Shown here piece by piece: positions 26,988-37,168 of a stretch of 64,000 nucleotides of DNA (positions are counted from its first letter, which is position 1; every line of letters starts with the position of its first letter). The translations under genes were made by a program, and so were the position numbers. The DNA lies in assembly GCF_007830495.1 (NCBI RefSeq), contig NZ_VLKW01000001.1, positions 1 through 64,000 on the forward strand, written 5' to 3'. The notes under the pieces were generated by a model, which saw only the letters and a program-made list of their open reading frames with translations, was not told where the DNA came from and made no database searches. The DNA comes from Pseudoduganella flava. Its GTDB lineage: Bacteria > Pseudomonadota > Gammaproteobacteria > Burkholderiales > Burkholderiaceae_D.

Positions 26988-28475
26988 TCAGATGCCGGCG
27001 GGTGCGCGCTTGTGCCAGTCGGTCGCTTGCTGGTACTGGTGGGCGACGTTCAGCAGCTTCGCCTCGGCGAAGTAATTGCCGATGATTTGCAGGCCCACCG
27101 GACGGTTCGCGTTCTTGTCGCCCTGGCCGAAGCCGACCGGGATCGACATGCCGGGCAGGCCGGCCAGGCTGGTGGACAGCGTGAAGATGTCGGCCAGGTA
27201 GTTGGCCACCGGATCGTCCGCCTTCGAACCCAGGTCCCAGGCGACGGTCGGTGCGACCGGGCCCATGATCACGTCGCAGACGGCATCGGGACCGGACAGC
27301 ACCTTCGCGAAATCGTCGGCGATCAGGCGGCGGATCTTCTGCGCCTTGACGTAGTAAGCGTCGTAATAGCCGTGGCACAGCACGTAGGTGCCGACCATGA
27401 TGCGGCGCTTCACTTCCGGGCCGAAGCCTTGCGCGCGCGTCTTCTTGTACATGTCCTGCAGGTCCTTGTAGCCCTCGGCGCGGAAGCCGTAGCGCACGCC
27501 GTCGAAGCGCGACAGGTTCGACGAGGCTTCCGCCGGCGCGATCATGTAATACGCCGGGATCGACAGCGCCGTATTCGGCAGCGAGATGTCGACCAGCGTG
27601 GCGCCCAGCTTGACGAACTGATCGAGCGCGGCGCGCACGGCCTGCTCGACGTCGGTGGCCAGGCCGGCGCCGAAGTATTCCTTCGGCACGCCGATGCGCA
27701 GGCCGGTGAGCGGCTCGTTCAGGTTGCGGCTGAAGTCCTCGTGGACGCCGCCCTGTTCCGGCGTCAGGCTCGTCGAGTCGCGCTCGTCGAAGCCGGCCAT
27801 GGCGGACAGCAGCAGGGCGCAATCCTCGGCCGTCTGCGCCATCGGGCCGCCCTGGTCGAGCGACGACGCGAACGCGATCATGCCGAAGCGCGACACGCGG
27901 CCATAGGTCGGCTTGATGCCGGTGATGCCGCAGAACGAGGCCGGCTGGCGGATCGAGCCGCCCGTGTCGGTGCCGGTCACGGCCGGCGCCAGGCGCGCGG
28001 CGACAGCCGCTGCCGAACCGCCGGACGAGCCGCCCGGTACTGCCGCCGTGTCCCACGGGTTTTTCACGGCGCCGAACGCGGAATTCTCGTTGGACGAGCC
28101 CATCGCGAATTCGTCGCAGTTCAGTTTGCCCAGGTGGACCATGCCGGCCGCATGCAACTTCTCGACGACGGTGGCGTCGAACGGGCTGACGTAGTCGGCC
28201 AGCATTTTCGAGCCGGCCGTCGAGCGCCAGCCGCGCGTGACGAAAATATCCTTGTGCGCGATCGGCACACCCGTCAGCGGGTGGGCATTGCCGGCGGCGA
28301 TGCGGGCGTCCGCATCGGCGGCCTGGGCCAGCGTCAATGCGCGGTCCACGTGCAGGAAGGCGTTCAGGTCCGAGGCTTCGATGCGGTCGAGGTAGTGCGT
28401 CGCCAGTTCGGTGGCGGAAATCTCTTTCGACTGCAGCAGCGCGGACAGTTCTTTGAGGGTCTTCGTATGGATCAT
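26988..28475 (-). CDS. gatA: Asp/Glu-tRNA amidotransferase subunit A
   Basis: The 495-residue amidase releases ammonia from glutamine for transamidation. The catalytic Ser-cisSer-Lys triad is visible: Lys in VPIAHKDIF and the serines in [13 protein letters not shown] and [11 protein letters not shown]. Length and C-terminal blocks ([11 protein letters not shown]) are standard. It lies between gatC and gatB, 40 bases behind gatC. Confidence 0.97.
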   Translation of the reverse strand: MIHTKTLKELSALLQSKEISATELATHYLDRIEASDLNAFLHVDRALTLAQAADADARIAAGNAHPLTGVPIAHKDIFVTRGWRSTAGSKMLADYVSPFDATVVEKLHAAGMVHLGKLNCDEFAMGSSNENSAFGAVKNPWDTAAVPGGSSGGSAAAVAARLAPAVTGTDTGGSIRQPASFCGITGIKPTYGRVSRFGMIAFASSLDQGGPMAQTAEDCALLLSAMAGFDERDSTSLTPEQGGVHEDFSRNLNEPLTGLRIGVPKEYFGAGLATDVEQAVRAALDQFVKLGATLVDISLPNTALSIPAYYMIAPAEASSNLSRFDGVRYGFRAEGYKDLQDMYKKTRAQGFGPEVKRRIMVGTYVLCHGYYDAYYVKAQKIRRLIADDFAKVLSGPDAVCDVIMGPVAPTVAWDLGSKADDPVANYLADIFTLSTSLAGLPGMSIPVGFGQGDKNANRPVGLQIIGNYFAEAKLLNVAHQYQQATDWHKRAPAGI

Positions 28476-28515
28476 GGTCTTGTTCGGAGTCGGCGCGGTT
28501 ATCGGTCGATAGGCG

Positions 28516-28815
28516 TCAGTCGATCACTTTCGGCACCAGGTACAGGCCGTCTTCGGTTTTCGGCGCCACCTGCTGATAATCATCGCGGCGGTTTGGTTCT
28601 AGCGGTACGTCTTCGCGCAGGCGCAGCGCCACCTGCATATGGGCCGCCAGCGGATGGGCCAGCGGAGCGACGCCTTCGGTATCGACGGCCTGCATCTGCT
28701 CGGCCAGCGCGAAAATACCGTTCAGCTTTTCCAGCATCGCCGCGGACTGCTGCTCGTCCATTTCCAATTGGGCCAGATTGGCGATGCGTTTTACGTCGGT
28801 GAGTGTCAGGGACAT
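28516..28815 (-). CDS. gatC: Asp/Glu-tRNA amidotransferase subunit C
   Basis: The 99-residue subunit holds GatA and GatB together. [21 protein letters not shown] and the C-terminal [27 protein letters not shown] block are typical. It starts the gatCAB operon on the minus strand, divergent from mreB. The 285-base spacer to mreB holds AT-rich stretches that should carry both promoters, but I cannot place them firmly. Confidence 0.95.
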   Translation of the reverse strand: MSLTLTDVKRIANLAQLEMDEQQSAAMLEKLNGIFALAEQMQAVDTEGVAPLAHPLAAHMQVALRLREDVPLEPNRRDDYQQVAPKTEDGLYLVPKVID

Positions 28816-29085
28816 GATCGGGGGCGCGGAGTGTTTAATTATTGAATCGTCAAGACTTTTGTAACATCGGCTATCTCGGCGTTAAAGCACCGGCAACCCC
28901 GTGCAAAAACATGGTTGTAGGGCCGCACATTTCGCGTGATCCGAGGTAAATAGCCTGTGAATTATAAGGTAGAATGGCGGGTTGATGCGTTGACGGCGCC
29001 TTGGGGCTTGCCGCCGCCTATGACGAACCGTGGTACGGCACGCCGTGTACCGGTTTATTTGACAACTGCCCACGCGCGGGCATAG

Positions 29086-30144
<1,059 letters not shown>

Positions 30145-30160
30145 AAGCGTTCGCAACGAA

Positions 30161-30194
30161 GAAGCGCCGCCGGCCATTCGAGCAGCGGCGCTTC
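30161..30194 (+). other. Intercistronic hairpin between mreB and mreC
   Basis: GAAGCGCCGC (30161-30170) pairs perfectly with GCGGCGCTTC (30185-30194) around a 14-base loop, without a T tract. It could protect the 3' end of the mreB message or attenuate transcription, giving more MreB than MreC and MreD. Function is inferred from position. Confidence 0.5.
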
Positions 30195-30210
30195 CGCCCG
30201 ACCAGGATTT

Positions 30211-31314
30211 ATGGAATACAGTCCGCCGCCACTCTTCAAGCAAGGGGCGTCCGCCCGCGCCAAGATGATGATCTGCGCGTGCATTTCGATTGCGTTGCTG
30301 CTGGCCGACTCGCGCGTGGGCGCGCTGGCGGTCGTGCGCCAGGCCGTCGGCACCGCGCTGTATCCGCTGCAGGTCGTGGCGATGCTCCCGCGCGATGCGC
30401 TGGTCGGCATGGGCAGTTATTTTTCCACGCTGTCGGCGCTCGAGAAGCAGGTGCGCGACCTGAAGACGCAGCAGATCGCCACGGCGCAGACGCTGCAGCA
30501 GGCCCAGCTCACGCAGGTCGAGAACGCGCAGCTGCGCCGCCTGCTGGAAGCGCGTGAGAAAGTGCCGGCCAAGACGATGCTGGCCGAGATCCTGTACGAC
30601 GCGCGCGACGTCTTCACCCGCAAGGTCATCCTGAACCGCGGCACCCAGCAGGGTGTGCGTCCCGGCTTGCCGGTGATCGACAACCAGGGCGTCGTCGGCC
30701 AGGTGACGCGCGTGTTCCCATTTACTTCCGAAGTGACGCTGCTGACCGACAAGGAGCAGGCCATTCCCGTGCAGGTGCTGCGCAACGGCTTGCGCAGCGT
30801 GGCTTATGGCCGCGGCCAGTCCGGCAACCTCGACCTGCGCTTCATGGCGCCGAACGCGGACGTCGTCGTCGGCGACATCCTGATCACGTCCGGCATCGAC
30901 GGCATCTATCCGGCCGGCCTCGCGGTGGCCCGCGTCACGCAAGTCGAGAACAGCGCGAACGGCATGTTCGGCCGCGTCGTGTGCCAGCCGCTGGCGGGCA
31001 TCGAGCGGCATACCCAGCTGCTGATCCTGATGTCGCTGCCGGAGATGCCGCCGCGCCCTCCGGAAGAGGAAGTGACGAAACCGGTCAAGAAGAAAAAGGA
31101 CAAGGACGCTGCCGCCGCAGGCACCGCCGCCGCACCGGCCGGCTCCGCCGCTTCGCCCACCACGGCAGCCCCCGCGGCGGTTGCACCGGCGGTTGCCGGC
31201 GCAACGGCACCGGCAACCGCCACCGCTGCACCGGGCCTGCGTCCGACGGCGCCTGCGCCCGCCGCACCTGCCACCCCGGCACCCGCGCCGGCGGCGCCGA
31301 AGGAAACCCGATGA
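30211..31314 (+). CDS. mreC: Rod shape-determining protein MreC
   Basis: The 367-residue bitopic protein has a membrane segment near residues 16-33, a coiled coil (about 70-115, LEKQVRDLKTQQIATAQTLQ) and the MreC beta domains (VILNRGTQQGVRPGLPVIDN onward). The last 85 residues or so are a Lys-rich turn (VKKKKDKD) and a low-complexity Ala/Pro/Thr tail not found in short MreC proteins. It scaffolds the elongasome in the periplasm. mreD begins 4 bases inside its end (ATGA). Confidence 0.94.
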   Translation: MEYSPPPLFKQGASARAKMMICACISIALLLADSRVGALAVVRQAVGTALYPLQVVAMLPRDALVGMGSYFSTLSALEKQVRDLKTQQIATAQTLQQAQLTQVENAQLRRLLEAREKVPAKTMLAEILYDARDVFTRKVILNRGTQQGVRPGLPVIDNQGVVGQVTRVFPFTSEVTLLTDKEQAIPVQVLRNGLRSVAYGRGQSGNLDLRFMAPNADVVVGDILITSGIDGIYPAGLAVARVTQVENSANGMFGRVVCQPLAGIERHTQLLILMSLPEMPPRPPEEEVTKPVKKKKDKDAAAAGTAAAPAGSAASPTTAAPAAVAPAVAGATAPATATAAPGLRPTAPAPAAPATPAPAPAAPKETR

Positions 31315-31823
31315 ACCGTCCCCAGTACATCCTGCTGCCCGTCAGCCCGATCTTCATCGCGATCAGCCTGTTCGCGGCGTTCCTGCTGAACCTGTTGCCG
31401 TGGGGGCGCTTCGTCGCCGCGCCGGACTTCGTCGCGCTGGTGCTCGTGTTCTGGGGCGTGCACCAGCCGCGCAAGGTCGGCATCGGCACCGCGTTCTTCC
31501 TGGGCCTGTTGATGGACGTGCACGACGCCACGCTGCTGGGCGAGAACGCGCTGGCGTATACGTTGCTGTCCTATTGCGCGATCATGATGCACCGGCGCGT
31601 GCTGTGGTTCCGCCTGTCCGTGCAGGCGATGCACGTGCTGCCGCTGCTGTTGCTGGCGCAGGCCGTGCAGCTGCTGGTGCGCTTCATCGTGTCCGGCAAG
31701 TTCCCCGGCTGGCTGTACTTCACCGAGAGCTTCATCTCGGCGCTGCTGTGGCCCGTCGTGACGATAATCCTGCTGGCGCCGCAGCGCCGCGCCGTCGACA
31801 AAGACCATACCCGCCCGATCTGA
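31311..31823 (+). CDS. mreD: Rod shape-determining protein MreD
   Basis: The 170-residue integral membrane protein has about five hydrophobic segments (ISLFAAFLLNLLPW, FVALVLVFWGV, IGTAFFLGLLMDVHDATLLG and others). FFLGLLMDVHDATLLGENAL is the MreD signature. It links MreC with the PBP2-RodA synthase. Its start overlaps mreC by 4 bases, and mrdA follows after 10 bases. Confidence 0.94.
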   Translation: MNRPQYILLPVSPIFIAISLFAAFLLNLLPWGRFVAAPDFVALVLVFWGVHQPRKVGIGTAFFLGLLMDVHDATLLGENALAYTLLSYCAIMMHRRVLWFRLSVQAMHVLPLLLLAQAVQLLVRFIVSGKFPGWLYFTESFISALLWPVVTIILLAPQRRAVDKDHTRPI

Positions 31824-31833
31824 CGGGGAATCG

Positions 31834-34053
31834 ATGACTGAGCTGAAGAACAACGAACGCGAGTTGTATCTGTTCCGGGTGCGGCTGTCCGTGCTTGGCG
31901 TGCTCGTGTTCATCTGCTTCGGTCTGCTGCTGGCCCGCTTCGTCTGGCTGCAGGTGGTCAAGCACAACGATTACATGGCGCAGGCGGAGGACAACCGCAT
32001 CGCCGTCGTGCCGGTGCAGCCGAACCGCGGCCTGATCCTCGACCGCAACGGCGTCGTCCTGGCGCGCAACTACTCGGCCTATACGCTCGAGATCACGCCA
32101 TCGAAGCTGCGCATTCCATTGGAAGAGATGATCGACCAGCTGGCCACCGTGGTCGAGGTGACGCCGAAGGACCGGCGCCGCTTCAAGAAGCTGATGGAAG
32201 AGTCGAAGAACTTCGCCAGCGTGCCGCTGCGTACCCGCCTGTCCGACGAGGAGGTGGCACGCTTCACGGCGAACCGCTACCGCTTCCCCGGCGTCGAGGT
32301 GCAGGCCCGCCTGTTCCGCAATTACCCGCTGGGCGAGACGGCCTCGCACGTGATCGGCTACATCGGCCGCATCAACGCGAGCGAGGCGAAAGCGATCGAG
32401 CAGCACGAGGATGCCGCGAACTACAACGGTACCGACTACATCGGCAAGGAAGGCCTGGAGAAGAGCTACGAGAAGCACCTGCACGGCATTACCGGCTACG
32501 AGGAAGTGGAAGTGTCGGCCGGCGGCCGGGCGATCCGCACGCTGTCGCGCACGCCGCCGACGTCCGGCAGCAACCTGATCCTGTCGATCGACATCGAGCT
32601 GCAGAAGATCGCCGAGGAAGCGTTCGGCGAATATCGCGGCGCGCTGGTGGCGATCGAACCGTCCACCGGCGACGTGCTGGCCTATGTGTCGCGCCCCGGC
32701 TACGACCCGAACCTGTTCGTCGACGGCATCGACGCGCAGAGCTGGAACGAATTGAACACGTCGCTGGACCGGCCGATGGTGAACCGGCCGCTGTCCGGCA
32801 CCTATGCACCGGGTTCCACGTTCAAGCCGTTCATGGCGCTGGCCGCGCTGGAGCTGGGCAAGCGCACGCCGGGCCAGGCGATCTCGGACCCGGGCTATAT
32901 GTACCTCGGCAATCACAAGTTCCGCGACGATAAGCCGGGCGGCCACGGCATGGTGGACATGCGCAAGTCGATCGTCGTCTCGTGCAACACGTACTACTAC
33001 CAGCTGGGCCGCGACATGGGCATCGACGCGATCCACGACTTCATGAAGCCGTTCGGCTTCGGCCAGAAGACCGGCATCGACCTGGAGAGCGAAAAGACGG
33101 GCGTGCTGCCGTCGCCCGAATGGAAGCGGGCCCGCTACAAGAAGAACCCGGCGGCCGGCAAGTGGGTTGGCGGCGACACGATCTCGGTATCGAACGGCTC
33201 CGGCTACAACTCGTACACGCCGCTGCAGATCGCCCACGCGGTGGCGAACCTGGCCAACAACGGCATCGTGATGAAACCCCACCTCGTGAAGATCATCGAG
33301 GACGGCTCGACCAAGGCGCGCACGCTGACAGTGCCGAAGGAAAGCTACCGCATCCCGCTGAAGCAGCAGAACATCGACTTCATCAAGGACGCGATGGTGG
33401 GCGTGACGACCGAGCCGGGCGCCACCGCCTACAATGCGTTCCTGAATGCCGGCTACACGGTGGGCGGCAAGACCGGTACCGCGCAGGTCGTCGGCATCAG
33501 GGCCAACGAGAAGTACAACGCCAACACGCTGGCCGAGCGGCTGCGCGACAACGCGCTGTTCACCGCGTTCGCGCCGGCGGACAAGCCGAAGATCGTGCTG
33601 GCGATGGTGGTCGAGAACGCGGGCTTCGGCGGCCAGGTCGCCGCGCCGATCGCCCGCAAGGTGCTCGACTACTGGATCCTCGGCAAGCGGCCGACGGAAA
33701 AGAACACGACCCCGGTGCCGAAGGAGGATGCCGAGGTGCTGGCGCCCGTCGAAGGCCCGGCGGCCGAGGAAGAGGCGGCGCTGGCGCTCGAACAGCGCGC
33801 CGCGCAGCAGGCCGACGAACCCTCGGCGGCAACCGGCGCACCGGCCGGTTCTCAGGCAGGTTCTCAGGTCAGTACGCAGGCCCCGGCACGCAAGCCGGGC
33901 GTCCCGGCGGCACCCGCGGCCCAGGCGGCTCCTGGCCTGATGCCGGAGCGGCCCAAGGTCAAGCCGGCACCTGCACCAACGCGCGGCCCCGCGCCAGTGC
34001 CGCCGCGGCCCACGCAACCCCCGGCCGCGCTGCCGCCGGCGCAGAGACAGTGA
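31834..34053 (+). CDS. mrdA: Penicillin-binding protein 2 (elongation transpeptidase)
   Basis: The 739-residue class B PBP has one N-terminal membrane helix, a pedestal domain and a transpeptidase domain with the active serine at residue 328 (STFKPF), SCN in VVSCNTYYYQ and KTGT in GGKTGTAQVV. It crosslinks septum-independent peptidoglycan during rod elongation with RodA, encoded next. The C-terminal 100 residues or so (from about 635) are low-complexity Ala/Pro/Gln/Glu and extend the protein beyond the E. coli length of about 630. Confidence 0.96.
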   Translation: MTELKNNERELYLFRVRLSVLGVLVFICFGLLLARFVWLQVVKHNDYMAQAEDNRIAVVPVQPNRGLILDRNGVVLARNYSAYTLEITPSKLRIPLEEMIDQLATVVEVTPKDRRRFKKLMEESKNFASVPLRTRLSDEEVARFTANRYRFPGVEVQARLFRNYPLGETASHVIGYIGRINASEAKAIEQHEDAANYNGTDYIGKEGLEKSYEKHLHGITGYEEVEVSAGGRAIRTLSRTPPTSGSNLILSIDIELQKIAEEAFGEYRGALVAIEPSTGDVLAYVSRPGYDPNLFVDGIDAQSWNELNTSLDRPMVNRPLSGTYAPGSTFKPFMALAALELGKRTPGQAISDPGYMYLGNHKFRDDKPGGHGMVDMRKSIVVSCNTYYYQLGRDMGIDAIHDFMKPFGFGQKTGIDLESEKTGVLPSPEWKRARYKKNPAAGKWVGGDTISVSNGSGYNSYTPLQIAHAVANLANNGIVMKPHLVKIIEDGSTKARTLTVPKESYRIPLKQQNIDFIKDAMVGVTTEPGATAYNAFLNAGYTVGGKTGTAQVVGIRANEKYNANTLAERLRDNALFTAFAPADKPKIVLAMVVENAGFGGQVAAPIARKVLDYWILGKRPTEKNTTPVPKEDAEVLAPVEGPAAEEEAALALEQRAAQQADEPSAATGAPAGSQAGSQVSTQAPARKPGVPAAPAAQAAPGLMPERPKVKPAPAPTRGPAPVPPRPTQPPAALPPAQRQ

Positions 34054-34060
34054 GTGAACA

Positions 34061-35179
34061 ATGACGAGGATTAACGAACGACGATCGCTGTGGCGGCGGC
34101 TGCGTCCGTATGTGGCGGTGTTCGACCCGCCGCTGCTGACGGTGCTGGTATTGCTGCTGACGACAAGCCTGGTCACGCTGTACTCGGCCAGCATCGGTAT
34201 TCCGGGCAAGATCGAGGACCAGCTGCGCAATATCGCGATGTCGTTCTTCGTGATGTGGGTGGCGGCCAACATCTCCCCGCAGAACATGATGCGGATCGCC
34301 GTGCCTGCCTACGTGGTGACGATGCTGCTGCTGGTCGCCGTGGCGCTGGTCGGCACGATCAAGCTGGGCGCGCGGCGCTGGCTGCACATCGGCGTCATCG
34401 ACATCCAGCCTTCCGAGCTGGCCAAACTGGCCGTGCCGCTGATGCTGGCGTGGTTCTTCCAGCACCAGCAGGGCCATCTGCGCTGGCATTCGTATGCGTT
34501 GGGCGCGTTGCTGTTGCTGTTGCCGGTGGGACTGATCGCGCGGCAGCCGGACCTGGGTACGGCGCTGCTCGTGGTGGCCGCGGGCTTTTGCGTGATTTAC
34601 CTGGCAGGCCTGCCGTGGAAGGCGATTGCCGCGTTGATCGTCGCAGGCGCGTGCATGATGCCGATCGCCTGGTCGATGATGCACGACTACCAGCGCGAGC
34701 GCGTGATGACGCTGATCGACCCGACGTCCGACCCGCTGGGCAAGGGCTTCCACATCATTCAGTCGACGATCGCCGTGGGTTCCGGCGGCATCACGGGCAA
34801 GGGCTGGACCAAGGGTACCCAGGCGCACCTGGAATTCATCCCGGAGCGCACGACCGACTTCATCTTCGCCGTGTATTCCGAGGAGTTCGGCCTGGCCGGC
34901 AACCTGTTCCTGATGCTGCTGTACCTGCTGCTGATCGGCCGCGGCCTGATGATCTGCGCGAACGCGCCGAACTTCTTCACCCGCCTGCTGGCGGGCGCCA
35001 CGACGATGATCTTCTTCACCTATGCCTTCGTCAACATGGGCATGGTGAGCGGCATCCTGCCGGTCGTCGGCGTGCCGCTGCCGTTCATGAGCTATGGCGG
35101 CACCGCGCTGCTGACGCTGGGGATTGCGTCCGGCATCCTGATGAGCGTGCAGCGCCACCGTAAGCTGGTGCAGACCTGA
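34061..35179 (+). CDS. rodA: Peptidoglycan glycosyltransferase RodA
   Basis: The 372-residue SEDS protein has ten or so membrane segments and the family blocks QPDLGTALLVVAAG, GSGGITGKGWTKGTQ, PERTTDFIFAVYSEEFGL and PFMSYGGTALLTLG. It polymerises lipid II strands with PBP2 as partner. It starts 7 bases behind mrdA, and its stop overlaps the start of rlpA by one base (TGATG). Confidence 0.96.
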   Translation: MTRINERRSLWRRLRPYVAVFDPPLLTVLVLLLTTSLVTLYSASIGIPGKIEDQLRNIAMSFFVMWVAANISPQNMMRIAVPAYVVTMLLLVAVALVGTIKLGARRWLHIGVIDIQPSELAKLAVPLMLAWFFQHQQGHLRWHSYALGALLLLLPVGLIARQPDLGTALLVVAAGFCVIYLAGLPWKAIAALIVAGACMMPIAWSMMHDYQRERVMTLIDPTSDPLGKGFHIIQSTIAVGSGGITGKGWTKGTQAHLEFIPERTTDFIFAVYSEEFGLAGNLFLMLLYLLLIGRGLMICANAPNFFTRLLAGATTMIFFTYAFVNMGMVSGILPVVGVPLPFMSYGGTALLTLGIASGILMSVQRHRKLVQT

Positions 35180-36228
35180 TGGCGGGGCCGACGATCGCAC
35201 AGCGTCTCGGACGCGTTCCCACCTGCGCATTGCTTGCCGCGCTGTTGGCGCTGGCCGGCTGCAGCGGTCCCGACATCATCAGCCACTTGCCGGGCGCGCC
35301 GAAGGTCAAGCCGAAGCACCGCGAGCCAGGCGTGCCCGACCTGCCGCCGGCCGGCTCGGGCCGGGGCGGCTACTACAAGGACGACGGCCCCGGCGACGAC
35401 CCGCCGCCGAACCTGATGCAGGTGCCGGATGCCGAGGTACGCAACGACCCGCCGATCGCGCGCGCCAACCGCCCGTACACGGTGCTCGGCACGACCTACG
35501 AACCGATCGCGAACGACAAGCCGTACACGCAGCGCGGCATGGGCACGTGGTATGGCAAGAAGTTCCACGGCCAGCGCACGTCGTCCGGCGAACTGTACGA
35601 CATGTACAAGATGACGGCGGCGCACCCGGTGCTGCCGATCCCGTCGTATGCGCGGGTGACGAACCTGTCGAACGGGAAGTCGGTGGTGGTGCGCGTGAAC
35701 GACCGCGGGCCGTTCCATTCGTCGCGCGTGATCGACGTGTCGTACACGGCGGCGCTGAAACTGGGCTTGCTGGCGAACGGCAGCAGCCAGCTGGAAGTCA
35801 CCCGCATCATGCCGGACGAGATCGAGCGCATGGCCGCCGCGCGCAAGGCCGGCGTCGTGATCGCAGCCGTCGAAGGCGTGCCCGTCTCCGCGCTGCAGCC
35901 GGGCGCACCGCTTCTGGCATCGGCCGGCCCTGACGAGCTGGAAAGCTTCATCCTGACGCGCGCCACCGCACCGGACGCGCAGGCCCCGTCCGCAGGCGGC
36001 TATTACCTGCAGCTGGGCGCGTACTCGAAAGAGACCAGCGCGGCCGCGATGCGCGACCGCCTCGCCGGCGCCACGCGCGGCAGCGACTTCGAAGTGGTGC
36101 AGGCGGGCTCCCTGTACCGCCTGTACGGCGGCCCGTTCGGCTCCCGCGAAGAAGCGGCCGCCGCCGCCGCCCGCCTGCCGACAGCCCTGCGCCTGAAGCC
36201 GCTGATCGTCCAGCGCGAAATCAACTAA
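35179..36228 (+). CDS. rlpA: Septal ring lytic transglycosylase RlpA
   Basis: The 349-residue lipoprotein has lipobox LAGC (near residue 32), a double-psi beta-barrel domain (about 110-205, GMGTWYGKKFHGQRTSSGE to RVNDRGPFHSSRVIDVSY) with the catalytic acid region, and a C-terminal SPOR domain (YYLQLGAYSKETSAAAMRDR) that binds denuded glycan. It cleaves peptide-free strands at division sites. It ends the mre-mrdA-rodA unit. Its TAA abuts the inverted repeat at 36228. Confidence 0.92.
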   Translation: MAGPTIAQRLGRVPTCALLAALLALAGCSGPDIISHLPGAPKVKPKHREPGVPDLPPAGSGRGGYYKDDGPGDDPPPNLMQVPDAEVRNDPPIARANRPYTVLGTTYEPIANDKPYTQRGMGTWYGKKFHGQRTSSGELYDMYKMTAAHPVLPIPSYARVTNLSNGKSVVVRVNDRGPFHSSRVIDVSYTAALKLGLLANGSSQLEVTRIMPDEIERMAAARKAGVVIAAVEGVPVSALQPGAPLLASAGPDELESFILTRATAPDAQAPSAGGYYLQLGAYSKETSAAAMRDRLAGATRGSDFEVVQAGSLYRLYGGPFGSREEAAAAAARLPTALRLKPLIVQREIN

Positions 36229-36291
36229 TTTCCAAATTCGAGGGACTGTCCCTCGAATTTGGAAATATTTCCTGAATCGAGGGACAGTCCC
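36228..36291. repeat. Nested palindromic REP-like element, copy A with extra half-unit
   Basis: The 50-bp unit 36242-36291 has 15-bp perfect outer arms (GGGACTGTCCCTCGA and TCGAGGGACAGTCCC) around a central palindrome GGAAATATTTCC (36261-36272). An additional inverted half-unit makes a 19-bp perfect inverted repeat with a 1-base spacer (36228-36246 with 36248-36266), starting at the last base of the rlpA stop. It may work as a terminator-like or REP structure for rlpA. Confidence 0.85.
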
Positions 36292-36383
36292 TGTCGCCCA
36301 TCCGCCGCTTTTTGTGGCCACGGCGCCACGGTTTGCTTATCGAAGGCTTGTGAAGCAAAGGCTTCGGCGCCGCAAGACGAAAG

Positions 36384-36433
36384 GGGACTGTCCCTCGAAT
36401 TTGGAAATATTTCCTGAATCGAGGGACAGTCCC
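36384..36433. repeat. Nested palindromic REP-like element, copy B
   Basis: Identical over 50 bp to copy A at 36242-36291: same 15-bp outer arms and GGAAATATTTCC core. The 92 bases between the copies contain no gene and no further copy. The region 36229-36484 as a whole is non-coding. Confidence 0.88.
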
Positions 36434-36484
36434 CATCGGAAGTGCAACGGTTTTTGTGGTGTTTTCGCTACGCTGATTGGCGCG

Positions 36485-37168
36485 CTATTGGCACTTGCGG
36501 AGTTCTTTGCCGTCGAGCTTGGCGACGAGCGCTTCGATGCGGCTGCGGGTCTCGCTGCCGATGTCGCGGAACTGGAAGACGATCTGCTTCGATGGCGCGT
36601 AGCGCGGCGTGATGCGGGCGCCGGTGACGCCTTGCTTCACGAGCGCCGCCAGCTGCGCCTGCGCGGCCGCTTCCTGCTTGAACACGCCCAGCGAGATGGC
36701 CAGGCGCAGCGGTTGGTTGTCCGGGATGACGTACAGGTTCTCGATGCCTTTCGCGCGCAGTTCGGCGGCCTTGCGGTTGGCCGCTTCCCGGCTCGCCAGC
36801 GGCGGGATGTTGACGATGTAGCTCGACACTTCCTGCCCCGGCACGTTGCGGCGCGACTGGCGGTCGCCCAGCTCCAGCGCCTCGAGCTGCGTTTCGAAGC
36901 GTCGCGCGTCGGCCAGCACGAAGTTGCCGACCTCCAGGCACGCGACCGTCACCGCTTCATCCTTCGGCGCGGGCGGCGGGGGCGCGGCGGCTGCCGCTGC
37001 GGCGGTGGCCTGTGCGGCCGGAATCACCTTCAGGTACTGCGCGTTCAGCTGCTTGTTCAGCCGCGCGGGTTCGCGCTCGCCATCCGCGAGATTGCCGACA
37101 TACCCCTGGCCGACGGCAAATACGACGGCATTCGCGGCCAGCAGCAGGAAGAAGGAAAATTTCAGCAT
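36485..37168 (-). CDS. SPOR domain-containing protein
   Basis: The 227-residue product begins MLKFSFFLLLAANAVVFAVG, a signal anchor. An Ala/Pro-rich linker (about 50-70) and a C-terminal SPOR-like region follow (SSYIVNIPPLASREAANRKA, LAISLGVFKQEAAAQAQLAAL). It should be anchored in the inner membrane and bind peptidoglycan. The ATG at 37168 is used because it begins the anchor and lies 7 bases inside the end of coaX, so the two are coupled. It is the last gene of the minus-strand run from argS. Confidence 0.82.
   Translation of the reverse strand: MLKFSFFLLLAANAVVFAVGQGYVGNLADGEREPARLNKQLNAQYLKVIPAAQATAAAAAAAPPPPAPKDEAVTVACLEVGNFVLADARRFETQLEALELGDRQSRRNVPGQEVSSYIVNIPPLASREAANRKAAELRAKGIENLYVIPDNQPLRLAISLGVFKQEAAAQAQLAALVKQGVTGARITPRYAPSKQIVFQFRDIGSETRSRIEALVAKLDGKELRKCQ

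Noticed and set aside
31732..34287. 851-residue minus-strand frame opposite mrdA
   Set aside because: It is a shadow of PBP2, which has complete STFK, SCN and KTGT motifs.
36292..36383. Gene or small RNA between the two nested palindromes
   Set aside because: The 92 bases show no open frame with a start and ribosome site, and no promoter-terminator pair.
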